Assembly: GCA_008477525.1 (NCBI GenBank)
Contig: SPDT01000001.1
Coordinates: 4,526,001 to 4,590,000 of the forward strand
Source of the DNA: Hypomyces perniciosus
Taxonomy: Eukaryota; Ascomycota; Sordariomycetes; Hypocreales; Hypocreaceae
DNA: 64,000 nucleotides
Direction: 5' to 3'
Shown: piece after piece, positions 12,044 through 23,436 of the stretch
Numbering within the stretch: position 1 is the stretch's first letter
Layout: each line of letters opens with the position of its first letter
Notes under the pieces: generated by a model
The model's input: only the letters and a program-made list of their open reading frames with translations
The model's database searches: none
Told to the model about the DNA's origin: nothing
Translations under genes and position numbers: made by a program

Positions 12044-12049
12044 GATATA
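12044..12049 (+). promoter_or_regulatory. TATA box for the gene at 12147
   Basis: TATAAA stands about 100 bases before the first ATG and is followed by a CT-rich tract (12090-12124), the usual fungal core-promoter arrangement. The tract ends in TTTTGCAG, so a 5' intron is possible. Confidence 0.5.
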
Positions 12050-12146
12050 AAGGTCCGGCTCCTCTGTCTGTGGACGATCGCAGGTTTCTTCTTCATCCTC
12101 ATCCTATCTCAACCTTCTTTTGCAGTCAATTCTACACCAGTGGCTG

Positions 12147-13115
12147 ATGTTTTATGCTAACGACATCGACGGTGATGGTGGCTGGGGGCAGTCAGCCGAG
12201 CTCAGTGACGCTGCTTGCTTGGGCACTTTTTGGGGACACGATGCTGCCTCCCATGATGTGGACTTTTTTAACACCAACAATTCCCTTAATGCTCTTGAGG
12301 GCGGGGATAATGGCGTCACTGGAGACTTCTCTGATATCGAGGAGCCTTTGTTTGACTGTATGGCTTGGGGCACGACGGTTCACCAGGGTGACGTGGATAT
12401 GAAGTGGGAGCCAATGTTCTTCCATGGCGGCAGCCCTCAAGGAGACAACTGGGCATCTACAGTTCTCAGCGCTCATTTGCTACAGGATGCTCTGCCCTCG
12501 CTGGACCCGAGCTTATCACCGACTGACTTCCAAAGCCTGTGCGACGAATTTTTCCTGGACGGGCCGATCTCAGACCACGGCGTGGGCCACTCAGTCTTTG
12601 AAGGGTCGCCAACCCTCAACAACGGGTTAACTGTCATCGACCTCACCGGAGACTCCACAGATGAAGAAGCCGGTAACCGACTTACCAAACCTCGAACAAA
12701 AGGAAGAAAAGGCCGCAAAAGGAGAACGGGAACATCAAAAACACCCACGAAACACGTTACACTGAGCCCAACAGCGCTCATTGTGGGTGGAGTGGAATAC
12801 GCATGGAACAATCGTCGCGGGGAATGGCGTGAAAGGGATGGAGGCGTCAAACCCAAACAGTTCACAGGAAGCCTTGACGACTTGAGCTATATTGAAGTGC
12901 GTCCTGACTATTGTGGTTTTCCGATTCGGCTGGAATATGATAAGTCATCTGGATGTTGGCATGGAATGAATGATTTTATGCGACTGGTTATCAAAGCGGA
13001 CATTGCACAGCAATTAGTACAGCAATTAGTACAGCATCATAGTGTGTTGATGCCGCCTGCGGGCACGGTTACCTTCGGGAAGGAAGTTGGGCCGCAGGTC
13101 AGATCAAGGAGGTAG
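12147..13115 (+). CDS. Acidic nuclear-type protein of unknown function with SUMO-interacting motif
   Basis: The open frame of about 322 residues has an acidic, Asp/Gly-rich N-terminal half. In the middle lies VIDLTGDSTDEE, a textbook SUMO-interacting motif followed by acidic residues, and then a basic stretch KGRKGRKRR that fits a nuclear localisation signal. The C-terminal third (YAWNNRRGEWRER and IEVRPDYCGFP) looks folded but is not recognised. Near the end a 14-base tandem duplication gives QQLVQQLVQ. The first ATG of the frame at 12147 follows a TATA box and a CT-rich leader. No gene function can be assigned. Confidence 0.65.
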   Translation: MFYANDIDGDGGWGQSAELSDAACLGTFWGHDAASHDVDFFNTNNSLNALEGGDNGVTGDFSDIEEPLFDCMAWGTTVHQGDVDMKWEPMFFHGGSPQGDNWASTVLSAHLLQDALPSLDPSLSPTDFQSLCDEFFLDGPISDHGVGHSVFEGSPTLNNGLTVIDLTGDSTDEEAGNRLTKPRTKGRKGRKRRTGTSKTPTKHVTLSPTALIVGGVEYAWNNRRGEWRERDGGVKPKQFTGSLDDLSYIEVRPDYCGFPIRLEYDKSSGCWHGMNDFMRLVIKADIAQQLVQQLVQHHSVLMPPAGTVTFGKEVGPQVRSRR

Positions 13116-13335
13116 CTAGCTTAAGTGTAGAGACGACAATAACGGCCTTTCAACCTTTAATTCTTTAACCTTTTCATGATTCCTTTGCCCGGCATTGCAT
13201 TGATCAGATGCTTTGTATAACAATCTATGAATAAGATTACGCTCAACCGCGAAACACAGAGTCTACGAACTCCTAAAGTGCACAGGTATTTCAGGCACCA
13301 ACCAAGGACTTTATTGCTATCGTGTTCAAAATCCG

Positions 13336-13975
13336 TTATAAGTTGGATTCCAGCATTTTTAATAAGCTTGTTGAGTGAAGAGGAAAACAGGTTACATCAT
13401 GCTTCATCCGAATCTTCATTAGCTCTTGCTCTCTCCTCTTTCGTCGTTCCCTGCGCTCACAATACTGTAAAGCGCGCTTGGCAGCTAAGACAAACAATTA
13501 CCATCTCCATGAAACTCATGAATTACGCAGCGAGAATAACTCGCAGATAAGACTTACCCCAGTTTTGTGTGTTGCACTTCATTTCAGCATCTACCCAGGA
13601 GTAGTGAATGGCTCGCTCTGGATATCTCTGCGCCAGTCCTGGGGGCTCCATAGGCTTTTCCTGGTTACCCTTCTTTCGAGACTTGATACTGATGTGCCCT
13701 GGCTCGACGTCATCATTTTTCTCGAAGATGAGCCAGCCATTTTCATCCCAGAGGGGGATGCGCTGGTTCATGCGGTAGTACCAAGCCTGGAGACCCTGGA
13801 CGGTTCGTCCGGGAGTCTTGCCGAAGATAGCAGAAAAATCCTGCTCGATACACTGCCACTTCAGCTTCTTGTCGCACACAGCGTAGATGATGAAGTCGCC
13901 CTCCTCCGTCGTGTATTTCTGTTTCTTGTGTCGGTTCTTGCTCTTGGGGGGTGGGCTGGGGTATCTATCTTTCAT
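13336..13975 (-). CDS. Myb/SANT-like DNA-binding protein
   Basis: Two exons: 13975-13558 and 13484-13336, joined across a 73-base intron (GTAAGT to CTTAG), giving about 189 residues. The N-terminal part YTTEEGDFIIYAVCDKKLKW, followed by FGKTPGRTVQGLQAWYYRMN, is the helix pattern of a small fungal Myb/SANT-like family. The conserved tail PERAIHYSWVDAE follows, and the second exon is strongly basic (RRERRKRREQE). A nuclear DNA-binding role is inferred. The family is common in Eurotiales and its targets are unknown. Confidence 0.7.
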
Positions 13976-15079
13976 TGAAGGCTTAATACCCTGCTCGAAT
14001 TTTTGGATACTAGGGAGCTGTATCAGAGACCTGAGTGGTGGGTGGACATGAGTGAAGCAGGTAATGCGAGAAATGTCTCGGGGAAAGCTTAAGAAAGACT
14101 CTGTATCGTTGCCTGGTCAGTCTTTCTTGTATATAAATAACCATGACAGAAGCCAGTAGAGAAGTCATACCCTTATGCTTTGTTATCAAGCTTCTAGATA
14201 TTGGACTAGGTAGACTTGATAGATGATGAGACAGTGATCTGCAAAGAACTGTCGGAGGAAGGCCCGTAGATAATTTGCGAGGCTGGAAGTCCTCCATATG
14301 AGTGATGGCGCTGATTTCCAACTTGTTAGAGATGACCGGTAAAGGCCTGTGGAGTTCGCAAGATAGCGACTGCATCATTATTCAAACCAAGTATTTGAAA
14401 GTGTGATAAGGCACACAGGGGTCTGAATGGACAAGAGGGCGAGTAGATTGTGAATAGCAAGAGATGTATGGCCATGCCAAAGAGTGATGTACGAACGCGA
14501 CTTGCGTAGAAGGGAAAGGGACAGACCGTCGAGGATACAACGCAAGGGGTCGCACGAGGAGTTCGGCTTCTTGTATCCCCTAACGGGTATGTCTGATCAG
14601 GTGAGTTCGATCACCATGCATCACACTGCTTCCTTTATGCTTGACTTGAATTAACTGTGCTGCGCCACCCCTGCTCAGACCTAACAATCAATCCCGATAC
14701 AAATCTACCTAACAGCACAAACCCGAGCCCGACCCACCTATTGGTTTGATCTCTCCTCTACGTTCTAGAAATAAAGGACCACAATGGAGTCGAATTGGCG
14801 AAGTCGTCGGGCATGCCGACCTGCCAAATGACACAAATGGATTCGATGACAAATGCCAAGATCTTTACAATGTAGACCACGGATGCTGTGTGGCGAAATA
14901 CCGATTGTTGAGGGTACCAAAAGAGAATGGCAACTTCCGGCTAGGTGCTGAAGATATCATTTGAGCAAGTGTTGGGCCGTAAGTCCACTATATAACCAAA
15001 AGCGCTAGGAAAAATGAAGACAGTCACCGTTTGTGCTATTGGCCATTTTTTGATCAATGTGGAATCGCGCCTCCAGAAT
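13976..15079. other. Intergenic, nothing recognised
   Basis: No recognisable coding frame. Short frames at 14010-14378 and 14746-14964 have no visible motif. Confidence 0.35.
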
Positions 15080-15455
15080 CCCAAGACAATAAAGCCTGGC
15101 AGGTTGTTCTCTAACATTAGCCTAATAAAAGCCATTTGTGGCCTTTTAATGTTGTAAATTGGGATTTTGATCCTTCTTATTCTTAAAAGTCAGGAACAGT
15201 AACTTTAAAACACAGCACTTCTGGATCTAAATGTTTTTCTATTAATAAAGAGTTTACAGCGACTTTCGGCTATTTCTTGCCATTCCCTATTATATAATAA
15301 TGACGAAATTGGTCTAAGGTAATATTAGGTAAACAGTAAGAAGGCACAGTTGGGCTGTGTTCATAGAAGTATCGGCTACGGAAATCGGAGGCATGGTCTG
15401 TGCCCAGAAACTTTCTATATTGACAAATCGCGGACACTCGTTTCGGCCTCTACTG
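15080..15455 (-). repeat. MITE family A, 5'-truncated copy
   Basis: It matches the element at 42047-42480 in inverse orientation from ACAATAAAGCCTGGCAGGTT to the terminal GCGGACACTCGTTTCGGCCT CTACTG, flanked by TA at 15456-15457. This copy preserves the longest version of the terminal repeat: CAGTAGAGGCCGAAACGAGT followed by GTCCGC. Confidence 0.7.
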
Positions 15456-16610
15456 TACATCTATGGACCATTTTGGCAGTTTGGGCCTTCATCCGTGTCT
15501 TCAATAATTCTTTGACTGAAATCTAACGGCGTTCTCTTTACTTCTGGTGGATAAACCTTCTCCTTATTCGATAATTAGCTCGTAGAAAGTGCATGAGAGT
15601 TTGAATCTACTCACCAGATCAATAGAGGAGATTGGGAATGATGAGTCACTTGTGGAATTGTAGGAGTAGTGTCTGTGTTGTTGTCGCACGAGAATATAAA
15701 TGTCAGCGTCATATCGACGGCTCATTTGGTTACATCTTCTCATGATTCGAAATGTTGCTCGTGTGAAATTATCTCTTGTTCTGTCTCGTTTCTTGGGGAC
15801 AGATTCTAGGTCCATTTTAATGACAGTTCAAGATAGCAGCAAATATGACAAGGGAATACGCGAATGTAATGTCTAAAAATTCCAATAATACACGTAGCAG
15901 CATATAAATACGTCATAGATGCGCACGTAGAAGGTTAGCATTGCATGGTTATAGGGCCATCGGGATTCAATCCCGCTCCTTTTCTGACCATGCTTGCAAA
16001 TGAACCTAGAATTATCCTTACTGCGCTGGTTAGGTTCTTCTGTGAGTTTGAGCAAAAAGCAGACAAATGCACAAGCAGTTAGCATAACCGAAACCAATCT
16101 TACTGCAGGTGACAGGTACATATAGTGCTTTAGACACTTCGTATGCCTGCTGGAAGAGGCCCAGGGATAGGAAGGTGAGAAGGGTACATGCCGTTGTCGC
16201 AGTTACGTACGTCCTTAGTTGCTATCTTACCCACACGACCCATAGATCGCACCTCGCTTTCCCAGCACTGAGACGTGTCCTAGTCATAACATGCCATCTA
16301 CTTACACAGTGCTGGCGGAACCCTTCCGCCAAATTCTTACCTCTAGGGTATAAAAAGACACATACATACTTCCCCATCTTAACCTCAACATTGTCTACGC
16401 CTCGGCAACGTCCACTTGTGTCATGAACGCTTGCTCGAACTTCCATTTTAACATTACCTCTCCGTTTCACCTTCGCTGCGATGTCGAGGGCAGACAGGAC
16501 TGAATCTTCTTATTTGAAGATTTTGAATTGGCAGGATAGTTCCTCAGCACAGTCAAGCTTTTTGCTTAATAACTTGTCGTTCAGCAAGTATATCAATCCC
16601 GCAAACAACC
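15456..16610. other. Intergenic, nothing recognised
   Basis: No recognised gene. A hairpin resembling part of a tRNA at about 15947-16000 was considered and rejected. Confidence 0.35.
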
Positions 16611-16617
16611 ATTCAAA

Positions 16618-17460
16618 ATGCCGCCTCGAATCTTCACCCCATTCAGGGTGTTCGATACTAAGGACTGAGCTTGGGGCAAATTGTGATGACGATGACTGCG
16701 ACTCGCAGGTATCAACGGATGGTGAGTTATTCCTAAACTTCCAGGAGGCGAATTCATAGCTTCAAGACTGAGCGACTTTGTTTGGGTGGTATCAGATGCC
16801 AGGTCGGAGGTTCCCAAGCATCATGGAGAACTCTTTCCTGAGGCTTATAGCCAGCGGGTAACAACGCCGGCACAAGGTAACTTACATCTTCCGCTCTACA
16901 GCATTGTGGTTTCTCGGTGCTTGCTAACACCATGGAAAGAAGGCCCTGAAGTTGAATGCTGCCATCCTCAAGCGCACCCCAATGACATTAATCAAGTCAA
17001 CAGTCAACAAGACTGTCAAAAAGCAACACCAGATCCGGCTGTGGCCAATCAATGGCAGAAAAGGAAAGTCACTCGCTCCATAGGTTCGAGCGGGAAGCAA
17101 CTGCTACGAAACACGCACAGTATGACTTTGAGGCCGCGAAAGCAGCGCAAGACTGTTGCCACCCGTTCTAAGCTTCGACAAACACGGAGCGTGCGTCGAT
17201 CCAGACTGGCCTAACCCTGCAACGGAGATGGACGACTCCCCCGTTCGCGTCAATGATAGAATCTCTATTCTGCTAACTGGGCGGCTCCGTGGGCTTCATA
17301 TTGCTCACCGAGCAGTTGATTTCAACTTCCAAAGGCATGCGACGAGGCCCAAAAACGGTGCCATGTGGAGACCCGCAAGCTGGAAACCCCCCGAGGACCT
17401 TCCATGTTTTTCATTTCCAATTGTATCCATATCATTGTCAATAAGCTGCCGTTGAATGTT
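16618..17460 (+). pseudogene. Degraded unknown coding region
   Basis: Protein-like text runs through this stretch but changes frame: MPPRIFTPFRVF at 16618, LKLNAAILKRTPMTLIKS and KKQHQIRLWPINGRK near 16940-17070, FEREATATKHAQYDFEAAKA near 17080-17150, and LSFDKHGACVDPDWPNPATE at about 17165-17226. The last change needs a single base. Either several small introns or frameshifts separate the parts. I do not recognise the family. Confidence 0.35.
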
Positions 17461-17574
17461 GGCAAGTGTTAGGTACATAATTCCTCGTACGAAGCCTGTT
17501 GGCTAAGCAGCTGTGGACCAACCAATAGTGGGTGAAATCTACGGTAGATATTTTTTATTAGATCAAAAGCTTAA

Positions 17575-17720
17575 AGTCCAATTGTGGCCTGCTGCTCCTT
17601 GTCAAACTTCCAATGTGAGCTAAGTTGCATCCAACAACATTATGCATGGAGTGCCGTTGAATTCGGTCTATTACAAACCGTTACATACCTTTGTCTAATG
17701 GTTTATTTCTTGTCAATACC
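17575..17720 (-). repeat. About 140-base repeat, inverse copy of 48950-49105
   Basis: On the opposite strand it shares AAGA/TAATAG followed by ACCGAATTCAAC, GTTGTTGGATGCAAC and AGCAGGCCACAATTGG with 48950-49105. It resembles the GAGGCCGAA-type ends seen near 10500. Confidence 0.55.
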
Positions 17721-18392
17721 TTTTATTGCCACAGAGACCCACAATCCACCCCCCCTTGTTGATTCTTTTTTACTAAACAAGCTCGAAGCTTAATTTTCAT
17801 GACAAAGTCGAGAGATATGTATTCCTAGTTCATGAAGCCGCATTTTAAACGTGATGCATCTGAGCCAGGTATTTTGTTGTTTGTATAACTAGAAGGAGGT
17901 TATTTGAAGATGCGTTCGTAATCTACCACACCTGTCATCACACAATTCGGATACATGACATAATCCGATGTCAAATAGCCTGGCTAAGCCAATTGTTGTT
18001 TTGCTGACGTTACCACACTATGGAACGGTATGCGCTAGGTTTAGGAAGCGGGAAGAACTTTTCGGTCCGTTTTACGGCCACAAATCAAGCATTTACGAGG
18101 ACATCATGTAGCCGGCCTCCCCCTTCGTTTTTACTGTGCCTTCTACTGTATTGAAATTATAAGAGAATTCCGAAAGCCTCCTGATGGGCATCTTACTACG
18201 TACCAAACATCAGCGCCTTTTGGCCGAGATTTTCTGGATAGCAGCCCTCTTGCGGGTGATCTCTATGGCTATGCTTCAGACATAGTTTATTAGTTATGAT
18301 TATGTACATAGACAGCTTATCAAGAAATGAAATTAGCTCAGTACGTCCCTCGTTCCAATGGAGGATTGGTATTGCTTGCGAGCCGTCCGGAC
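17721..18392. other. Intergenic, nothing recognised
   Basis: No coding frame or shared repeat was recognised. Confidence 0.35.
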
Positions 18393-19777
18393 TCAATGCT
18401 GCAAAAAGACGTGGTCCTGAGCAAGAGCGCTATACCTTGTCAGGAGGTCAGTCTCTGTCAATTCTGGCTGTCCAGAGTACTGGAAATGAGCTCCAAGGGC
18501 TTCTCCGAGAATCATGACGGCTATAGAAGAATCAGAAAAATTAGTAAACAGAGCAATCTGCCCATTTGTAGTTTGTACGTACGACGGCGCAATCGCTGTG
18601 GCAAATCAATGACAATCATGTCCTCATCGCCTCTATTCTCCGGCCAATGTGTGATGTCGGTATCTAAGATATCGTCGGCGTAGAAACACATGAAGTTGAT
18701 CATAATCCGCTCACCGTTCATGTTCCACGGCTTGTTGAACTTGTAGAGGTCCAACCTCCTATTCTCAATGTTTTCGAGTAAGGAGTAGTGCATCTGGGCA
18801 GCAATTGCCCAGCTAGTATAGCTGTCACCCCAGACCTCGTACTGAAGCTGGGCAGCGGGGGTCTGTACCATCATCTTGTCATCCCTCACCCTGAGCCATC
18901 CGTGGTGCTGATATGGGAGATCTTTGTCAAGCGGCCAGGTGAAATTGTCTGGTCCATTCCAGAATGGGTGATGGGAGGGTTTCCATGATTTCGTGACAAT
19001 ATCGGGCTTTTCGATCTCCGGTAAATACGGATGAAGTGCACCCATGTGGTAATGTAAGAAGCCCAAAGGAGGATTGTTGATAATGTTCGCAGAGACAACG
19101 AAATCGGTTGGATGATGGATTTTTCGGTTAATAAGTTGAGGAATAGCATCATCATCAATCCACACCTTAGTTTTGATGACATTCATGTAAGTAAGTATAA
19201 GGCTGCACTAACACAACGCATGTCTCATTGACGTAGAGTTTGTGTGATGGGTTCTAGAAAACATACAATATCGTCATCAATTTTGACGTAGTATTTTCCA
19301 CGCTCAAGATGTTGCCAAGCTTTGAAGTAGGTATATGTCCATAGTCGTCCGTCAGGGACAAGTTTCTTATATCGGGCGGGGTTGCTGAATATGATCTCGT
19401 CCAGATAGCGAAGGTCTTCTATGTTATCGGTGTTGGCGATCCAGAGGACCTCATCTAACCACCCACCATTGTCGGCCATATTTCGCTATTGAAGGACAAT
19501 GGTCAAGCTGCGTATGATGCTGTAATAGGTTCGTTTAACCATGACCACTTACTTCCACGTAACGGCGCATGCATGAGACTCGGTCCTTGCGACCGTAGAA
19601 TATCAATCCACTGACAGTGACATTGTTAGGCTTCACGAGCACTGGCTGGGCATGTAAAAGCTTGTTATTTGTCAGTTGGGAGTGGCGCCTGAAGTGGGTA
19701 ATATTGATTAGAAACATAAGAATAAGAGCGGCAGCAACTTATGTACGCCCTCGGAAGCCAAAGAAAAGTTGGGCCAT
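18393..19777 (-). CDS. Glycosyltransferase-like type II membrane protein, possibly truncated
   Basis: Four exons were rebuilt: to 19553, 19485-19267, 19165-18583 and 18520-18393, with introns of 67, 101 and 61 bases. The order is GLIFYGRKDRV, DNGGWLDEVLWIANT, KYYVKIDDDIV (DxD-type metal/nucleotide-sugar site), IDDDAIPQL, FVVSANIINNP, RGDEDMIVIDLP and a final HFQYSGQPEL. This is a widespread fungal family of glycosyltransferase-like proteins with unknown acceptor, expected in the Golgi. The ATG at 19777 starts MAQLFFGFRGRT and is followed by an in-frame TAA before the hydrophobic anchor VAAALILMFLINIT. Translation could restart at the ATG at 19717 inside the anchor, or the gene is dead. Confidence 0.75.
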
Positions 19778-20993
19778 GGGTGACCTCGGTTTGGCTAGTC
19801 AAAAAGGCAGAACTAGCAAAAGTGAAGTGTACACCCCGGCAATTTTCGTCTTTATATATGCTCTATCTTCAGTGTGGCAGATGGCTTTGGTCGAGAGTCA
19901 AAACATTTGCCCAGTGTTTGGAGACAATGGGTCTTCAGAGTATTGAGTTATCGTTGAGGTGACGGCTAATGGGCTTCTTGCTTTCACAAGCTAGGTCAGT
20001 TTTAGGGATATGATCTGTCCACTTAATCCGTTGCAGAGAGGAGTGGAAATACTTGGAAACGCCAAAAGAGTCTGTTCAGCGCCAAGATTCTGAGAAATGC
20101 CTTGCAGTACATAACTGTCGAGGTGAAATATCTTGTTTTATTTCTCTTCACACGGTGTTACAGCAGAGGATACTGATATATCACTCCAACGGGCTATTTT
20201 TCTTATCTATCGCTGTCACCTTCAGGACCTTTTCGTCCGCTAGTCTGAATGTTGACTACATTGAGAATAGGAAAAATTCCGTATTTAGATTGTCATCAAG
20301 CGGCAACAACAATAGACCAACTTTTAGACATTCATAGTGGGGCGGAAACATTCGGCCCAGGGCCAATTTGCACAGCAGAACGTAAGAATCACACGGGACA
20401 GCTTTCGGCGCTCCCCCAACTCAAAGACGGATACGATGCGCAGTTGGCCAGACCGCATGGATAGGGAGGTCTCTGCTGACGGCGAAGGGCCCGAGTCATC
20501 AAAACAACAATATCATACATATTTTACCAGCTAAAGCAAAAAACACTATATTCGGTATGTACATGGAAATGTGCCAAATAATTACTGCATGAAGAGAAAC
20601 ACATGGATATGCGCAAGTCTTAAGACTAGAAAGCACCTCTAAAGGAATGATTGTATTCAAGACTCTTCGACACTCTTGCCGTTGCTAGCTATGTGGGAAG
20701 AAGCTGCTACTTAAATACACGATAACTGATAATGGAAACTAATGACGGACACTGATTGAAGGAATGACGAAACGGGATCTTGATCCGTATCATAATGCTG
20801 CAATGCTGCAATGAACTTTGGCTACGAAGTCACCAAGAATATCTCACTGCCACGGATTGAGCGCTTAGCTTTGGTCGAGTTCTGAGAAACCGAGATGGCC
20901 GTCTTCTCCACTTTCAAGATACTCTACGATATGGACGTCTATGGCCACTACATAACCACCGCCTCAGTATCAGATGCCATTCATGTATTCTGC
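19778..20993. other. Intergenic, nothing recognised
   Basis: Only a short repeat word at 19813-19830 (see 9636) and a word near 20700-20750 resembling 52800-52850 were noticed. No gene is recognised. Confidence 0.35.
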
Positions 20994-23436
20994 TTAGTTA
21001 CTGCTGGCATTTAGGACAAGAACATCCTCCTGGTCTTCCTGCGTATCCACGACAGTCGCCTCGGGGACATCCAAATCGATGTCATATTCAGGGGCAACCG
21101 AAAACGTTTGAGATTCGTCCCACCTCAGCCACTTATTCAAGCTAGCGATTCTGCGCCCGAGCCACAAGATCCTCTCCTTTCGTACCTCCATCATCGAGCC
21201 CTGCTCAACGTACGTCTCATCCTCATCGACTGTCTCAAAGGAGAACCAGTCGTTGGGGAAATAATTTTCTGTGTAGATGAGACCCCGCATTGCATAATCC
21301 TCCGGCAATGGCCGTGGGATATCGTTCTTTAGTGCCCTGGAATTCTTCGCTGGTTATACGAAGCTTAAGTTTGCAAGACTGCTTCAGATAGTTTAGCATC
21401 ATGGCCGTTAGTTTCCATGGAAAGTCCCGCTCAAGGTAGGACATGGCAGCAGGGAACCGTGACATGTGATTCAAGAAGACCAATTGTGTATGGAGATAAG
21501 GCAGAATATTCATATCCCCCATCGATGTGTGATAATTTCGTATGTGCGAACAACAAAGGAAAGCGTTTTCAAGAAAGTCTCTGTGGGAGTCAATTCTGAT
21601 GTGGAGACCCTCTTTTTAGCAGTGTCAGACTTATCGACTTTTTCAGACTGGTCAGACTCCTCAGGTCGCTTGAAGGTAATCGCATGCTTGAGAATATTCG
21701 ACTCATCCCCATAGCCCAGGAGAGAACATCCGAGGGAGATTCCGATCAAATATCTATTTTGATTGTTAGTAAAATTATGCGAGAACATTACGGATTTGTT
21801 TAGTGCGGTGACTTACCCTGGCTCCAGCCAGCCTTTGGTTATTCTAGCAATATGTCCATCCAGAAGTTTAAAGAATTGTTTCATTGAAGGCTCTAGCTGG
21901 TCCTGACACTTGCCAGAGAAAATGATTGCATGAACACGAATGAAAGCGGCATCAATGGGCTCCAGACGCGGCGAGGTCGAGCTCAAAACCGGGTCAAATA
22001 GAGTCATTATACTCTCACGTGCGCTCAGAAAGGGAATTGGCACGCATAGTGACTTTGTGTAGTAGTAAACCTGTTGCAAGGCGTTCGGCCGGGCGAGAAT
22101 CGCCAGGTGATGATAGAGGCGGCCCGTTGTTGGTGATTTATCTGAAGCCTTGCTATACCAATACCGCGAAACGGACGTCCATGTCTCTCGGTCCCGAATA
22201 TCGTCGTCTTCAATTGCCATGCGGTACCTTCCCAGATCTCCAAGGCATTCTATCCACGTATCCTCAAAGGCAGGCACCGTCTTGTAAAGAAGAGCCATCA
22301 TGCTGTAGGCAATGTAGATAAACGTGAGCATAGGCTCCAAAGAAAAGGGTAATTTGTGCCTCAAAAGCTCCAGAAATGAATGAATTCCGTGTCGCCACAT
22401 CCTCGCTGGCATTGCATATTTCGCGGCTAGACGGCGAAGGGCTGGACTCGCGGATGGATGTTGACTGGCCAAGAAAAAGTCGTGATGTTCGTGTAGTAGG
22501 GTGCGGTGCAAGGCGATCAGTGCTTGCCACTGTTCATTGCTTAGTTGTCGCAGGGTATCCTTGTTGGATGATTGGACATTGTCGACTTCTATGCATTTGC
22601 TTTCTACCATGACAAGACCAGCAAATATGCCCTTGACCTCGGCAACAAGCTGCTCCTGAGAAATTAGCCTCGTCTCCGGTTGAAGAATCATTTGCGACAC
22701 TGTTAGGGTCGAATCTTCTGATGGCTGGTTTTGGGAGTCTTGATGCGGCTGCGACTGGGACTGTTGAAGTCGGGACGGGAGTTGGGATTGCCGGCCCTGT
22801 CTTGCCTGAGGTGGGCACTTCACATGTGAGAAAAGACCAGGCTGCGGCGCTCTCGATTGTGGTCTCCTCGGCTGCTGCTCGTCATCCGGAGACCAGAGCT
22901 GTCGAGCGCTTATGACTTTTATACCACGTTTAAATTCTCGCACGTTGTCGACTTGTTTCCCCCTGTTCCGACCGGGAGTCAACGGTGGTGGTGGCGAGCT
23001 CGGGGGGGAACACAGCTTCTTATCATCGTGCTCGTCGTTGTCTGCCTGGCCAGCGGCTTCATTTTGGGATTCCAAAGCTGCAGGCCCAGACCTCTTTCGC
23101 GATCTTTTGGCCTGGTTGTGATGGTCGCCACGGCCAGAAGTTGGACTCCTGAGGATCCGGTGGTTAATTAGGCTAAACGAGGGTGCATGTTGGGGAGAAG
23201 GAAACGCACTGAGGTTTGGGAGGGTTTATTCTCATCCTCTCAAAGGCCGCTCTGATGTCTGCTTCGTCCTCAAGATCCGGGTGGTTTCCAGTATCGTTCT
23301 GGACGTGGCTTTTGAACCCATCGATGGTTGGTGGTCGGACATCGGCATGACAAAGCGGACAGCTCAACTGCCGCGAGCTGCTCCTGAGATAGTCCACCCA
23401 ACTGTTGGATGTATGTAATTTGCCTGGTGGAGCCAT
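20994..23436 (-). pseudogene. Est1/SMG7-like DNA/RNA-binding domain protein with N-terminal zinc finger, frameshifted
   Basis: Exon 1 (23436-23210) has a C2H2-like motif CPLCHADVRPPTIDGFKSHV. A 61-base intron leads to exon 2 (23148-21817), with Pro/Gln-rich linker and an alpha-helical TPR-like region containing DLGRYRMAIED, VSRYWYSKAS and GRLYHHLAILARPNALQQVY, the signature of Est1-type DNA/RNA-binding domains. A 63-base intron leads to exon 3 from 21753. In Est1/SMG5-7 proteins this region binds telomerase RNA or decay factors; fungi also have many diverged copies of unknown role. Near 21515 a run of five C (plus strand) causes a shift, and near 21330 a compensating shift restores the original frame for PEDYAMRGLIYTENYFPNDW. 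Either the gene is dead or two sequencing errors are present. Confidence 0.75.

Noticed and set aside
15947..16000. tRNA-like hairpin with T-arm-like CGGGATTCAATCCCG and 7-base closing stem
   Set aside because: Only about 55 bases long, with no D or anticodon arm and the T-arm-like stem in the wrong place relative to the acceptor stem.
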